Shown here piece by piece: positions 41,701 through 52,441 of a DNA stretch of 64,000 nucleotides (positions within the stretch are counted from its first letter, which is position 1; each line of letters opens with the position of its first letter). Origin of the DNA: Variovorax sp. 54 (GTDB taxonomy: Bacteria; Pseudomonadota; Gammaproteobacteria; Burkholderiales; Burkholderiaceae_C); contig NZ_PEFF01000001.1 of the NCBI RefSeq assembly GCF_002754375.1, positions 806,001-870,000 on the forward strand, in the 5' to 3' direction. The notes under the pieces were generated by a model. The model was not told where the DNA came from. It did no database searches and saw only the letters and a program-made list of their open reading frames with translations. Both the position numbers and the translations under genes were made by a program.

Positions 41701-44700
41701 CCGTTGGGGCCGTCGACCAGGCCGCGCTCGTAGACCTCGGTCTGGCCCGTGGCCGCGCCGTTGCCGTCCACGGGCACGATCTGGGGGTTCGCGTCGGAAT
41801 GGCCGTTGATCGTGATGGTCAGCGTCGTGGTGGAGGTGTCGCCGTCCGCGTCGGTGATGGTGTAGCTCACCGTGTCCGTGAGCGTCTCGCCGTCTTTCAG
41901 CGCATTGACCCGCGGGTCGTTGTTGTTCAGCGTGTACGTGTAGCTGCCATCGGCGTTGAGCACGATGCTGCCGTATGCCATGCCCAGCGCGTTGCCGACC
42001 GTTCCGACGGTGGCACCGAAGTTCACGCCCGTCACCGGCACGGCCGTGTCCGCGCCGTCGCGGTCGTTGGTCTTCACGTTGCCTGTCGCCGTGTTCGGCG
42101 CACCGTCTTCGGTGACGGTGTTGGTGTCGACGTTCGCCGTCGGCACGTCGTTGATGATCAGCACCGTGAGCGTGCCGTTGGCCACATCACCGTCGCGGTC
42201 GGTCACGCTCAGCGCCACGGCTTCGGTCACTTCGCCGCCGCTGTGGTTCTGCGCCGAGGTCAGCGTGTAGGTGTAGCTGACGGTGCCGCCGGTCACGACG
42301 CCGGGCGTGGGCTCGGGGTCGGCCGCGAAGCCCGTCAGCACGATCACGCCGTCGGGCGTGACGATCGTGATCGATGCGCCCGGCGTCAGCGCCTGCAATT
42401 GCGCCAGCGTCACCACCGTGCCGCCGACGTTGATGCTCGCCACGCCGTCCGCCGCCGTGACGTTGAAGCTCGCGCCCGTCGTCTCGCTCGTGTCGCCCAC
42501 GCTCGTCAGGCCCGACTCGTGCACCGTCACCTGGCCCGTCGCGCCGCCGTTGGCGTCGGTCACCGTGATGCCCGGCACGTCGTTGCTGGCGCCGCGGATC
42601 GTGATGGTGATCTGCGCAATGTCGGTGCCGCCCGCGCCGTCGGAAATGGCGTAGGTGAAGAGGTCGGTGAGCGTTTCGCCGGCGATCAGCGCCTGCACGC
42701 GCGGGTCGGTGTTGTCCAGCGTGTAGGTGTAGCTGCCGTCGGCGTTCAGCACGATGCGGCCGTAGGTGCCGGTGAGCGCACTGCCCAGCGTGCCGTCCGT
42801 CCCGGCGCCGAGCTCGGGGCCGGTGCGGATGTGGGTGACGGTCAGCTGTGCGGTGGTGTTGTCGGGGTCGGAGTCGGCCTCGCCCGGAACGCGCCCGGTG
42901 ATGACGTTGCTGCCGACCGAGACCGTGTCTTCGTCGATGCTGTGCGTGTCGTCCAACGCCTTCGGCGGGTCGTTCACGGCCGTGATGTTCAGCGTGCCGG
43001 TGAGCACGTTGCTGTTCAGCGCCGGCCCGCCCGCGTTGCCGCCGGGCTGCACGTTGTTGCCGTCGTTGAGCACGATGGTGTACACGCGCTCGTTGTCGGT
43101 GCCAAAGGCCGTCGGGTTGTCGCTGCTGCTGCGGTACGACAGCATGTCGATCACCGCCTGCACCTGGGCCACGGTGGTGTCGGCGTCGAACTGCACCACC
43201 AACGGCGCCCCGTTGCCGCCCGAGACGGTGACGCCCGCGGGCGGCGTGCCGTTGACAAACAGCTGGTCGCCCGGCTGGTAGCCGTCCAGGCTCAGCGTCA
43301 GCGAGCCCGCGCCGAACACGCCGGCGGCCAGGCCGGGCGTGGTGGCCAGGTCGAGGTCGCCGACGGTGCTGCCGGTGACCAGCGCCACCGGCGGAATGCT
43401 CACGCCGGTGCCGGTCTGGTTGTTCTCCACGGCCGTCGCGCCGGTCGTGCCCGTGATGACGGGCGCGTCGTTGCGCGGATCGATGGTGATCGACACGTTG
43501 TGCAGCACCGACCACTGGCTGCGGTGATCGCCGACGGTCGCGCTGATGTCGCCGCTGCCTGCAGCCACCGGCGCATCGGACACACGCACGACCAGGCCGC
43601 CCGGCACACCGTTGAAGTTGGCCGCCGGCACGAAGCGCAGCTGCGCGTCGGGCGGCAGCAGCAAGGCGTTGCCGTCCGACGGGCTGGCGGGCACGTCCAC
43701 CCAGGTGCTGCCGTCCAGGCTGTATTGCCACGCGCCTTGCGAGGCGTTGGCGTTGTTGCCCACGATGGCCAGGCCGCCGAACGACGTCGATGCATTGCCG
43801 CCGCCGTCGATGGACGTCTGGTCGTCCGTCGTGTCGCCGTAGCTGCCGGTGAAGAGCGTGTCGACGCGCACGCCGCTGCCCGACACGTCCTCGGTGCCGG
43901 TGGGCGCCGTGACGTCGGTCGCGGTCGGCCGGTCGTTCACATTGATGACCGTGGTGCTCAGCACGATGGTGCCGGCGCTGTAGATGGTGGTGCCGCCGTT
44001 GTTGGCGCCGGCCACATTGACCGTCGAGCCCGACGTGGGATCGGCGGTGGCGCTGTCGTTGTTGGTGTCGGTCTCGACCAGCCGCACGGTCAGCGTGGTG
44101 GGCGTGCCGTGGAAGTTCGCGGCCGGCACGAAGCGCAACTGCGCATCCGCGGCCAGCACCAGGGCCGTGCCGTCGGTGCGCGCGCCGACGGGAGTCCAGC
44201 TGACGCCGCTGTCCAGCGAGTACTGCCAGACGCCCTGCGCGGGGTCGGGCGTGTGGCCGGTGATCGCGACACCGAAGAAGTTGTCGGACGTGCTGCCCGG
44301 CGTGGCGCCGATGCCGCTGTTGTCGATCAGGTCGGCGGCGTCGTCGAACTGGCTGCCGAACAGGCTGCCCACCGTGCTGCCGGCCGCGTTGGTGCCCACG
44401 TCCTCGGTGACGTCCGGCAAGGCCTCGGTGGTGCCGCCTACCACCACCGGTGCGTCGTTGACCGGCGCCACCGTGAAGACGAAGGTGCGCGTGGTGACCA
44501 GGCGGTTGTCGACGCCGTTCTCGTAGTCGAAGGTGCCGGTCGTGTTGTTGTCGCCGGGCGCCAGCACGCCCGGACGGTCGCCGGTGTGGCCCTGGTCGTT
44601 CACGACCACGGTCACGGTGAAGGTGCCGTTCCAGTCGCTGGGCAATGCGGCGCCGGGCGCGTCGGGCAGCGCGACCGAAATGGCGTTGATGCGGCTGTTG

Positions 44701-47700
44701 ATCTGCGCCAGCGTGCCGGTGATGGTGACTGTCGTGCTGGTGGGCGTGAGCGCGCTGACCGTGCCGCCGCTGCCGCCCACGCCGCTGATGATGAAACCGT
44801 TGGGCACCGAGACCGTCGCCGTCAGCACGTCGCCGGTGGCCGCATCCTGGTCGGTGACCGTGATGCCGCCCAGCGTGACCGTGCCGCTGCCCTCGTTCAC
44901 CGGCGGGCTGGTGACGCCGATGTGGGCCGGGTCGTTGATCGACGAGGGGAACAGCGTGCGGTAGGCCGACGCCACGTTGGCCGTCAGCCCGGCCAGGATC
45001 GGCTCGTAGGGATCGACGTTCGTCGTGGGCGGCGCCGTGGTGCCGCCGCCCGCGTTGTTGTTGTTGCCGCCGTTGGCGCCCCCCAGCAGCACGCCGGCGT
45101 TGTCGCGCAGGCGGTCGTCCACGATCACCTCGACACGCAAGGCCTGGTCCGTGTTGCCCAGGCCGCCGCCCAGGGCCACCTGCAGCCCGTCCAGGTAGGC
45201 CTGGACCTGCGCGTGCGTGCCGCGGATGACGAGCGCGCGGCCGGCGCCGTCGTAGCTGCTGTCGATGATCGCGCCCGCGCTGCCCGCGTTGCTCGAGGTG
45301 ATGACGATGCTGCCGCCGTAGATGGACACGTCCAGCGGGGTCCCGGCGGCATTGGTGATGCGCACCGTGACCTGCAGGAAGTCGGTTTCCCCGGCCGCAA
45401 CGCCGCCGCCGTCGCCGGCCGCGCCTGTGCGGATGTCGAGGTCGCTCACGACGAAGCCCGGCACGGGCGTGGGCGTGTCGCCGCCCGTCAGGAACAGCGG
45501 CGTGTTCGGGTTGGTGCCCGGCGTGAGCCCGGCCGTCGGCGCATCGTTGACCGCCGTGATCGTGATCGCCATCGTCACGTCGGGCGGATTGGCCGACACG
45601 CTGCCCCCGCCGGTGTCGCCGCCGATCTGCGAGCCGGTGTCGTCGAAGGACACGGTGAGCGTCACGTCGCCCGGGGTGACGACGGGGGTGTCGTTGAGGT
45701 CGTGGTTGACGTTGAGCGCACTCGTGAACGTCAGGCCCGTGGCGGCCCCGCTGGTGATCAGTTCCTGGATGTCGCTGGCGCGACCGGTGAGCACCAGCGT
45801 GCCCGTGTTGTCACCGGTGATGGTCACGATGCCGCCGCCGGGCAGCGTGTAGGTGCCCTGCGAGCCCGTGCCGCCGATGCCCAGCGTGCCGTGGCCCGCG
45901 GGCACCGACAGCGTGAGCGTGATGGGCGTGTCGAACGCGGCCGACTCGGCGTCGGACACGATGAAGCCCGCGCCGATGTAGGTGGGCTGGTCTTCGTAGA
46001 CCGTGTGCACCGGTGGCACGACCAGCACGCCCGGATCGTTCACGCTCGACGCGCGCACCAGCACCGAGGCGGCGGCGATGTTGCCCTTGATGTCTCCGGT
46101 GGTGGGCACGGTGTCGGTGTACCAGTCGTACTCCGTCGTCGGAACCGGGATGTTCGGCCCGCCCGGCGTGGTCGGCTCGTTCTCCGGGCCGCCGTTGGCA
46201 CCGGGCTGCAGCACGCCGGTGGCGGTGTCGCGCACCCGGTCGTCGACGATGACCTGCAGGCGATAGGCCTGGTCCTTGTCGGTGGCGAAGGTGAGCGTGA
46301 GGCCGGCCAGCGCGGCGTTCACCTGGGCGCGCGTGCCGCGCAAGGTGAGGAAGTCGCCGTTGCCGTTCTTGTCGGCGTCGACGGTCACGCCGCCCATCGA
46401 GGTCGAGCCGATGCTCACGTCCGCATAGTCGGCCGCCGACAGCGGGTTGCCGTTGGCGTCGGTGAGCCGCACCGTGACCTGCAGGAAGTCGACCTCGACC
46501 GGCAGCAGCACATCGATGTTGATGTCGTCGACGCTGAAGCCGGGCACGGGGTTGTTCGCCGGGTTCGCGCTGTCGATATCGATCGGGCCCGCGGGCGCGG
46601 TGACCACGGGCGCGTCGTTCAGCGGCGTGACGTAGATCCAGAACTCGCCGCCGGTCTGCTCTTTGTCGCCGTCGCTCAGCGTGAAAGTGAAGCGGTCGCT
46701 CGGCGGGCCGGGATAGGTGGCGCCATCGGACTCGTCGCCCGAGTTGGTGTAGTAGATGTGGCCGGCGTTCACGTCGGCCTGCGTGAACGACGAGCCCACG
46801 CCCAGCGCCACGAAGTTGACGCCGTCGGTCGAGTACATGATGCGCCCGTGCGTGGTGACGGAGGTGATCGTGTACTGCAGCTGCGTGAGCGTGCTGTCGG
46901 GGTCGAAGGCCGTGAGCATGCCCGGCGTGATCTGGCCTCGGCCGCCTTCGGTCACCGTCAGCGGGTTGTTGGCGGTGGTGCCGCCGGGCGGGTCGGGCTG
47001 CGTCGGATCGGTCGCGATCATCGGCGCGTCGTTGACGTTGGTGATCTCGATGCCGACCGTGACCTGGTTCGACGCGGCGCCCCAGCGGTCCACGGCGTGC
47101 ACATTGAAACTCGTGACGCGCACCTCGGAGCCGTCGCTCACGAAGCGCAGGCCCGTGGTGCCGGCGCTGCCGGTGATGAGCGACGCGTCGATGCGCATGC
47201 CCACGGTCACCACCTGCCAGACGCCGTTGCCGTCCCGGTACTGGAGCGTGCCGCCGGTGGGCAGGCTGTCGAACTCGAACTGCAGCGCGGCACCGTTGTT
47301 GAAGGCGTAGTTCGGGTCGCCGTTGAGCAGCGTGTCCGAGCCTTCGAGGTAGCTCTCGCTGGTGGCGTCGTCCGCGTCGGACACACGGATCTGGCCGGTG
47401 GTGAGGTAGGCGGTCTCGCCCTCGCGGATGACGGTGTTCGACGAACCGGTGGCCACGGGCACGTCGTTGATGGGCGTGATGAAGAACGCGAAGCTGGTGT
47501 TCCAGACGTTGCGCACGCCGCCGACGGCAACACCTGCCGTCACCGAGAGCGACACCGCCGACTCGAAGTCCTCCACATCGCCGTTGTGCTGGAAGCGGAT
47601 GCGCCCGGCGTTCAGGTCTTCCTGGGTGAAGGACTCGAAGGTGTCGATGTCGACCCAGGCCGCGCCGTTGAAGCGTTGCAGCACGCCGTTGCGCTCAGGC

Positions 47701-50320
47701 CCCGTGGTGCCGGTGTACTCGGTGACCGTGTAGATCACCTGCGACGGCGGCACGCCGTCGACCACATAGCTCAGGCCCGGCTGGGTGCTGAAGTCGGAGT
47801 TGGTGCCGCTCAGCACGACCGAGCCGCCCTCGCTCAACGTGCCTCGCGTGGCGCCGTTCTGGTCCGTGCCCGCGTGGTTGGAGCCCGAGGTGACGACGTT
47901 GCCGTTGATGGTCTGCAGCGGATTGCCGTTGCCCGCCGGGGTTTCGACCAGGTTGATCGTGAAGTCGTAGGTCTTCAGCGTGCCGTCGGGGTTGCGGTCG
48001 GCGCCCTCGCGGATCACGGTGTTGCCGTTCGCGTCCCAGGTCGGGCCGAGCGTGTTGTCGACGACCTGGAAGCTGAAGCTGTCGGTGTCGCCCGCCGATG
48101 CGCCCTGCACCTGCACGTACTGCACGCGGCCGGTGCGCACGTCCTCCATGGTGAAGGTGCCGCCCGGCGGCAGGATCTTTCCGTCGAGCAGCAGGTAGCC
48201 CTGGTTCAGGCCGGTCATCGAGGTGACGGCGAAGGTCAGGTTGTCGTCGCTCGAGTCGACGTCGGTGGCGCCGAGCATGCCGGGCGTGAGCGTCACGGTG
48301 TAGCCGCCCGCCGGGTCCACGGTGGCTTCGAGCGTGCTGCCGGGGTCGAGCACCGGGTCGTCGTTGGCCGGGCGCACGGTGATGCCGATGGTGCCCGAGG
48401 TCGACGACGGCGTGCCGGTGCCGCCGCCCGCGTCGCGCACCGTGACGCCGAAGCCGTCGGTGAACGGGTAGCTCTGTCCGTTGTTGTCGCGCTGGCCGTT
48501 GTTGCCGTAGGTGAGGCCGCCGCGGTCGTCGTAGTCGAACACGAAGCCGGCGTCGATGTCGGCCTGCGTGATGGCGCGGTTGGTCACCGTCTGCGCCACG
48601 CCGCCGATGAGCACCGTGCCCGTGAAGTACAGCGTGCCGTCGGTCGGCAGGCTCGTGAGCTGCACCGTGAGGTCGGCGCTGGCATCGTCGCCGCCGCCGT
48701 CGGCCACGATGAAGTTGCCCACGACCGAGCTCGGGTTGCCGCTGGTGTCGATGGCGTTGGGCGGCTGCCCTTCGAACACGCTGCCCCCGCCCGAGAGCAC
48801 CGGCGGCTGGTTCAGCGGCGTGACGTTCAGCGTGATGGTCGCGTGGTCGGAGCCCGCGAGCGGCGTCGCGCCGTCGCGCCGTCGTTGACCACGATGACGA
48901 AGCTGTCGCTCAGGTTCTGGTCGGCGCCGGTGGCCGTGTGCACGTACACGACGCGGCCCGCGATCACGTCGGCCTGCGTGAACACCGAGCCCACGCCGAT
49001 GCGCTCGCCGTTGAGCGTGAGGTAGCCGTGGGCGGTGTTGGTCGCGATGCCGTAGATGATCTGGCTCGCGTCCTGCGAGCCGATCGCGACCTCGGGGTCG
49101 ATGGCGTTGAGGGTCGTGGTGGTCAGCGTGGTGCTGCCGCCCTCGTTGACCGACTGGGCCGCATCGGCCAGCGTGGTCGGGTCGTTCGACGGCGTGATGC
49201 TCACGTCGAGCGCGCGGTTGGCGGTGAGCGCCGGCGTTTCCGAGTCGGTGATCGACACCAGGATGCGCGTGCTCACGGCGGTGTTGCCCAGCTCGGTGTC
49301 GGCGGCGGCGAACACCAGCTGGTTGATCCAGGCGTTGGCGTCGGCCACGCTGCCGACAAAGCGATAGCCGCCGGGCACGGTGGTGACGCCCGCCATGCTG
49401 GCGCTGGACAGCGAGCCCAGCGCGGGGTTCTCGACGGTGACGTCGACCGTGACGTTGCCGGCACCGTCGTCCGTGAACGTCCAGCCGCTGAGCGTCGCGC
49501 GGTCGGCGCCCGCCGCATTGAGCGTGCTGGGTTCGCTGACCGTGATGCCCGTGGCCGTGGTGGACACGGTGGGCGCGGCCAGCAGGCCGTCGTAGCCGGG
49601 GGCGGCGAAGACACGCGACTCGATGAGCCCGGTCGCAACCTCGAGCGACCAGTCGCCCTGGCGCGACGCCGCGCCGGTGGCATCGCTCGACGCCGCAACG
49701 TCGGCACCGGTCGCGCGGCTCAGGGCCTGTGCGAACTGCTGCCCGTCGGCGCCCACGTCGCAGCCGTACAGCAGGATGTCGCCGTTCACGTCCAGGCTCG
49801 CGCCGATCGCCTGCCAGGCGCCGGCCGACTGCGCCAGGCTGGCGACGCCCAGGGTCTCGTTGCCCAGCGTGATCTCGCCGGCGGTGCCGTGGCTCAGGAT
49901 GTGCAGCGCCGTGATGCCCGTGCGCCCTTCGAGCGCCTGGCGCAGCTGCTCGACGCCCGACGAGCCTGTGTCCAGCAGGATCAGCTCGGCGCCCTGCGGC
50001 ACCGAGGCGGCGAGCTGCTGCCAATTGGCAACATTCTTGTCGACCACGTAGACCTCGCTCGCCGCGGCCGGGCCCGATCGCGCGTCCGCTTCGGCCGGCG
50101 CGCGGGCCGCTTCGGCCATGCTTTCGCGGCCATGCGGCACGGTGATGGGCGCCGCCGCATCCGCGGCATGCGGCGCATCCACATGCTGGCCCTGCGGCGC
50201 GTCCGGCGGGGCTGCCGCAGCGGCTTCTACAAAGGCGGCCCCATCAAAAAGCTGCCGGCTTTCCAGCGCAAATCGATGGGAACGAGGGCGGAGGAATTGG
50301 GGCGATTGGGGCCTGGACAT
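38751..50320 (-). CDS. Giant DUF4347/cadherin-like repeat adhesin, interrupted by a frameshift
   Basis: The gene spans 11,570 bases. Two frames join at the 8-bp tandem duplication 48864-48884. With one unit removed it encodes about 3,853 residues. The order of parts is: a short leader with LESRQLFDGAA (the LEPRxLFD-type motif of giant exported proteins), DUF4347 at about 90-240 with ALHILSHG and LLYGCDVG, many cadherin/Ig-like modules of roughly 100 residues (aspartate- and asparagine-rich, with repeated NDAP and TVTEGG-type joints), a block of 263/267-residue VCBS-like repeats (about 2470-3640), and a tail of some 215 residues without RTX nonapeptides. It is probably a cell-surface or released adhesin. 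In this isolate translation would stop near residue 498, unless the frame is restored by slippage or the break is an assembly error. Confidence 0.85.
39400..42900 (-). repeat. Five tandem 263/267-residue protein repeats within the giant gene
   Basis: The anchor encoding LNADGSYTYTL recurs at 39555, 40344, 41145, 41946 and 42735, spaced 789, 801, 801 and 789 bp. Each unit runs through GTLTVRIVDDVP, ITEDGAPNT, GNV.ND and TITDADGDTSTATLTITI. The central units are the most alike, and the outer two are shorter and more divergent. Confidence 0.85.
48864..48884 (-). repeat. 8-bp tandem duplication breaking the giant gene frame
   Basis: The unit CGTCGCGC (plus strand) is present 2.6 times. Upstream of it the protein reads VVNDGAT, and downstream the sensible frame is GATPLAGSDHATITLNV. 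Removing one unit joins them as VVNDGATPLAGSDH. Loss of one copy or gain of two restores the frame. Confidence 0.85.
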
Positions 50321-50359
50321 GCGCCGAAGTGTGACGACAAATGCTCAATTGTGTCCACC

Positions 50360-50378
50360 GTTTACCAACGCAAACACT
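50360..50378 (-). promoter_or_regulatory. Motif shared with the 32.2-kb region, copy 2
   Basis: Read on the minus strand, AGTGTTTGCGTTGGTAAAC ends 39 bases before the giant gene's ATG at 50320. It matches 14 of 19 positions of the copy at 32228-32246, including TGGTAAAC. Confidence 0.3.
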
Positions 50379-50780
50379 GCTAAATCAATGCCTTTGCACA
50401 CAAAGCAACGTTCAATCGGTGTTTTGGCCATTTACTGAAAACAATTGTTACCCAGATGACGGGTCATTCACCTACGGATTTCCGTGACATTCGGCTACCA
50501 CCCTGACAAAACCGTGGCCAACGGGTAATGCACACCTTGAATCGCGAGCGACTTTCGATCGTTGACTTTTCAGGCCGACGAGATGTCGGCAATGGATGAA
50601 GAGGCCCATTGAAATGTAAACATCGTCGATCAAAACGCTTGAATTCAATTCAATGAAGCGAGAAGCGCCAGGCGCCCAACTCAATTGGCGCGCGGTATAT
50701 GAATACTCAAATACCGGTCATCTTCCAATGCGTGTAATTATTTTTCAGTACATGCAAATCCAATCGAAAAAACTGCTGCT

Positions 50781-50817
50781 CATCCCCGCGAGAAGTTCAT
50801 TGCAATAGTCGGGGATG
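50781..50817. other. Inverted repeat CATCCCCG ... CGGGGATG
   Basis: Perfect eight-base arms (50781-50788, 50810-50817) flank a 21-base loop in the long intergenic region. It could be a terminator, an operator or part of a leader. No T-run follows. Confidence 0.4.
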
Positions 50818-51201
50818 CCGTGATGCCAACAGTGCGACCGGCAGTGCGTGCGCCCGGCTGTCGCCGCCCCAGATCCGGCTTCGGTTCGATGTACTACCAA
50901 ATGATCAATTGAATTTCATTGAATCGCGGCTCGGTGCGCACGACCCGGACGTGTCGACCTCGCGCAACGGCCGCGGACCTGCGCGGCGCAGCCCTCACAG
51001 CCCGGCAAGAATTAACAATAAGAGACGATTTTTGTGCCATTTGCGTCGCTGCAACCCAACTGACCACGTTCCAGTCACGGCCAAGCCCCAGCAACACGGC
51101 GATACTGAAATGGCCTTGATATTTGCGTTCCCGGCGTGCTGTGCGCGCGCCGCGGGACACGAGACGAGGCACATCATCCAACTCGCTCATGTAAGACAAA
51201 A

Positions 51202-51597
51202 ATGAACAAACTGCTCGCACTCATCATCGTGGCTGCTGCCATCACCGCTTGCTCCAAGCAAGAGTCCACCCCCGCAGCACCGGCCGCGCCCGCGGCACCT
51301 GCAGCGGCACCGGCCGCACCGGCACCCGCCCCGGCCGCCAGCGCACCGGCTGCCGCAGCACCTGCGGCCACCACCACGGCATCGGCCGACGTGCCCAAGG
51401 AATGCCAGGAATACCTGGACAAGGTGAGCGCCTGCGTGGGCAAGCAAAGCGGCGCCGCCGCCGACGCGCTCAAGGGCAGCCTCGAGCAGACCAAGGCCAC
51501 CTGGGCCAGCTACGGCGCCAACGCTGCGCAACTCGGCGCTGCCTGCAAGGCCGCTTCCGACGCCTTCGCCGCACAAGCCACGGCCATGAAGTGCTGA
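51202..51597 (+). CDS. Small periplasmic lipoprotein with Ala/Pro linker
   Basis: The 131-residue protein starts MNKLLALIIVAAAITACSKQ. The lipobox ITAC gives a lipidated cysteine at residue 17. A 40-residue alanine/proline linker follows, then a small helical domain with cysteines in KECQEYLDKVSACVGKQ, LGAACKAAS and the last residue, enough for two disulfides. This layout is common in Burkholderiales lipoproteins of unknown function (DUF5339-like). It is monocistronic, closed by two strong hairpins. Confidence 0.8.
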   Translation: MNKLLALIIVAAAITACSKQESTPAAPAAPAAPAAAPAAPAPAPAASAPAAAAPAATTTASADVPKECQEYLDKVSACVGKQSGAAADALKGSLEQTKATWASYGANAAQLGAACKAASDAFAAQATAMKC

Positions 51598-51617
51598 TGC
51601 ACTGAGTCGCTGATGCC

Positions 51618-51673
51618 GGCGAGGCCACCCTCGCCGCGCGACGCGACCAACCTCCTCGTCACCGACGAGGAGG
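51618..51673 (+). terminator. Two tandem hairpins after the lipoprotein gene
   Basis: GGCGAGG-CCAC-CCTCGCC (51618-51635) is followed by CCTCCTCGTC-ACC-GACGAGGAGG (51651-51673), a perfect ten-base-pair stem. Both lie just after the stop at 51597. There is no T-run, but the second stem is strong enough to end or protect the transcript. Confidence 0.55.
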
Positions 51674-51736
51674 CGCCGCCCCCACTCAGCGGACGGCGCA
51701 CCGACGGTTCCTGTCAGACCGAGAGAATCCAGCCTC

Positions 51737-52417
51737 ATGACAGATCTCCTCACCAACCTCACCTGGCACGCCCTCTCGGGCCCGCACGCGCGCCATGCCA
51801 GCGGCACAGCAACCGCCCGCCGGTACGCCACAGGTTTCTCCCCCATCGTCGGTTTTGCCGACGCACTGCACCCCGACCTCGACGCGCTCCTGCCCTTCTG
51901 CACGCCGGACGAGCACTTCTACGCCATCGGCTGGTCGGGCACCGCGCCATCCACGTGGCAGGTCGACATGGAGTCGGTCATCGTGAAGATGATCTGGGAC
52001 GCACCTGCGCCCGTGGCCGACACGCGGCCTGATGTGGTCCGGCTCGGCGCAGCAGACGCGGAACAGGTGCTGGCCCTGGCCGACCTGACGCGCCCCGGCC
52101 CCTTCTCCACGCGGACCATCGAACTCGGCGAGTACGTCGGCTGCTTCGACGACGACGGCCGCCTCGTGGCGATGGCCGGCGAGCGCATGGCCGCCGGCAC
52201 GCTGCGCGAGATCAGCGGCGTCTGCACGCACCCCGACGCGCAGGGCCAGGGCTACGCGAAGCGACTGGTCACACGGCTGGTGACACAGCAGATGCAGCGC
52301 GGCGAAGTGCCCGTGCTGCATGTGATGCAGGGCAACGCGGACGCGCGGCGGATCTATGAACGCATGGGGTTCCGCGTGCACAGCGAACCGGTCGTTCGTG
52401 TGATCTCGCGGCGCTGA
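51737..52417 (+). CDS. GNAT-family N-acetyltransferase (FR47-like)
   Basis: The 226-residue protein has a C-terminal GNAT domain: GECVGCFDDDG-like strand (ELGEYVGCFDDDGRLVAMAG), motif A in ISGVCTHPDAQGQGYAKRLV and the finish ADARRIYERMGFRVHSEPVV. The first 100 residues resemble the N-terminal lobe of FR47-type acetyltransferases. The acceptor is unknown. It stands alone, convergent with the OsmC gene. Confidence 0.9.
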   Translation: MTDLLTNLTWHALSGPHARHASGTATARRYATGFSPIVGFADALHPDLDALLPFCTPDEHFYAIGWSGTAPSTWQVDMESVIVKMIWDAPAPVADTRPDVVRLGAADAEQVLALADLTRPGPFSTRTIELGEYVGCFDDDGRLVAMAGERMAAGTLREISGVCTHPDAQGQGYAKRLVTRLVTQQMQRGEVPVLHVMQGNADARRIYERMGFRVHSEPVVRVISRR

Positions 52418-52441
52418 GCGGCGCCGCGCCTGCCGCCTGAA

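Larger units (their letters stand above)
50321..51201. other. Long, relatively AT-rich intergenic region, no gene seen
   Basis: These 881 bases upstream of the giant gene contain no convincing coding frame. The stretch 50380-50780 is clearly richer in A and T than its surroundings. It contains a perfect AACAATTGTT palindrome (50440-50449), the motif at 50360-50378 and the hairpin at 50781-50817. It probably holds the giant-operon promoter and its controls. Confidence 0.65.

Noticed and set aside
39400..42900. CRISPR array or DNA satellite
   Set aside because: The repeats are about 800 bp, stay in frame and encode protein modules, so they are coding repeats.
40203..49025. Very long open frame on the plus strand (about 2,940 codons) opposite the giant gene
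   Set aside because: It is antisense to clear cadherin-like repeats. Its product is a repetitive Val/Arg/His/Gly/Ala string without domains, a typical GC-rich shadow of a repetitive gene.
38751..50320. RTX-toxin-type calcium-binding nonapeptides in the giant protein
   Set aside because: I looked for GGxGxDxUx series and saw none. The glycine/aspartate richness comes from cadherin- and VCBS-like modules.
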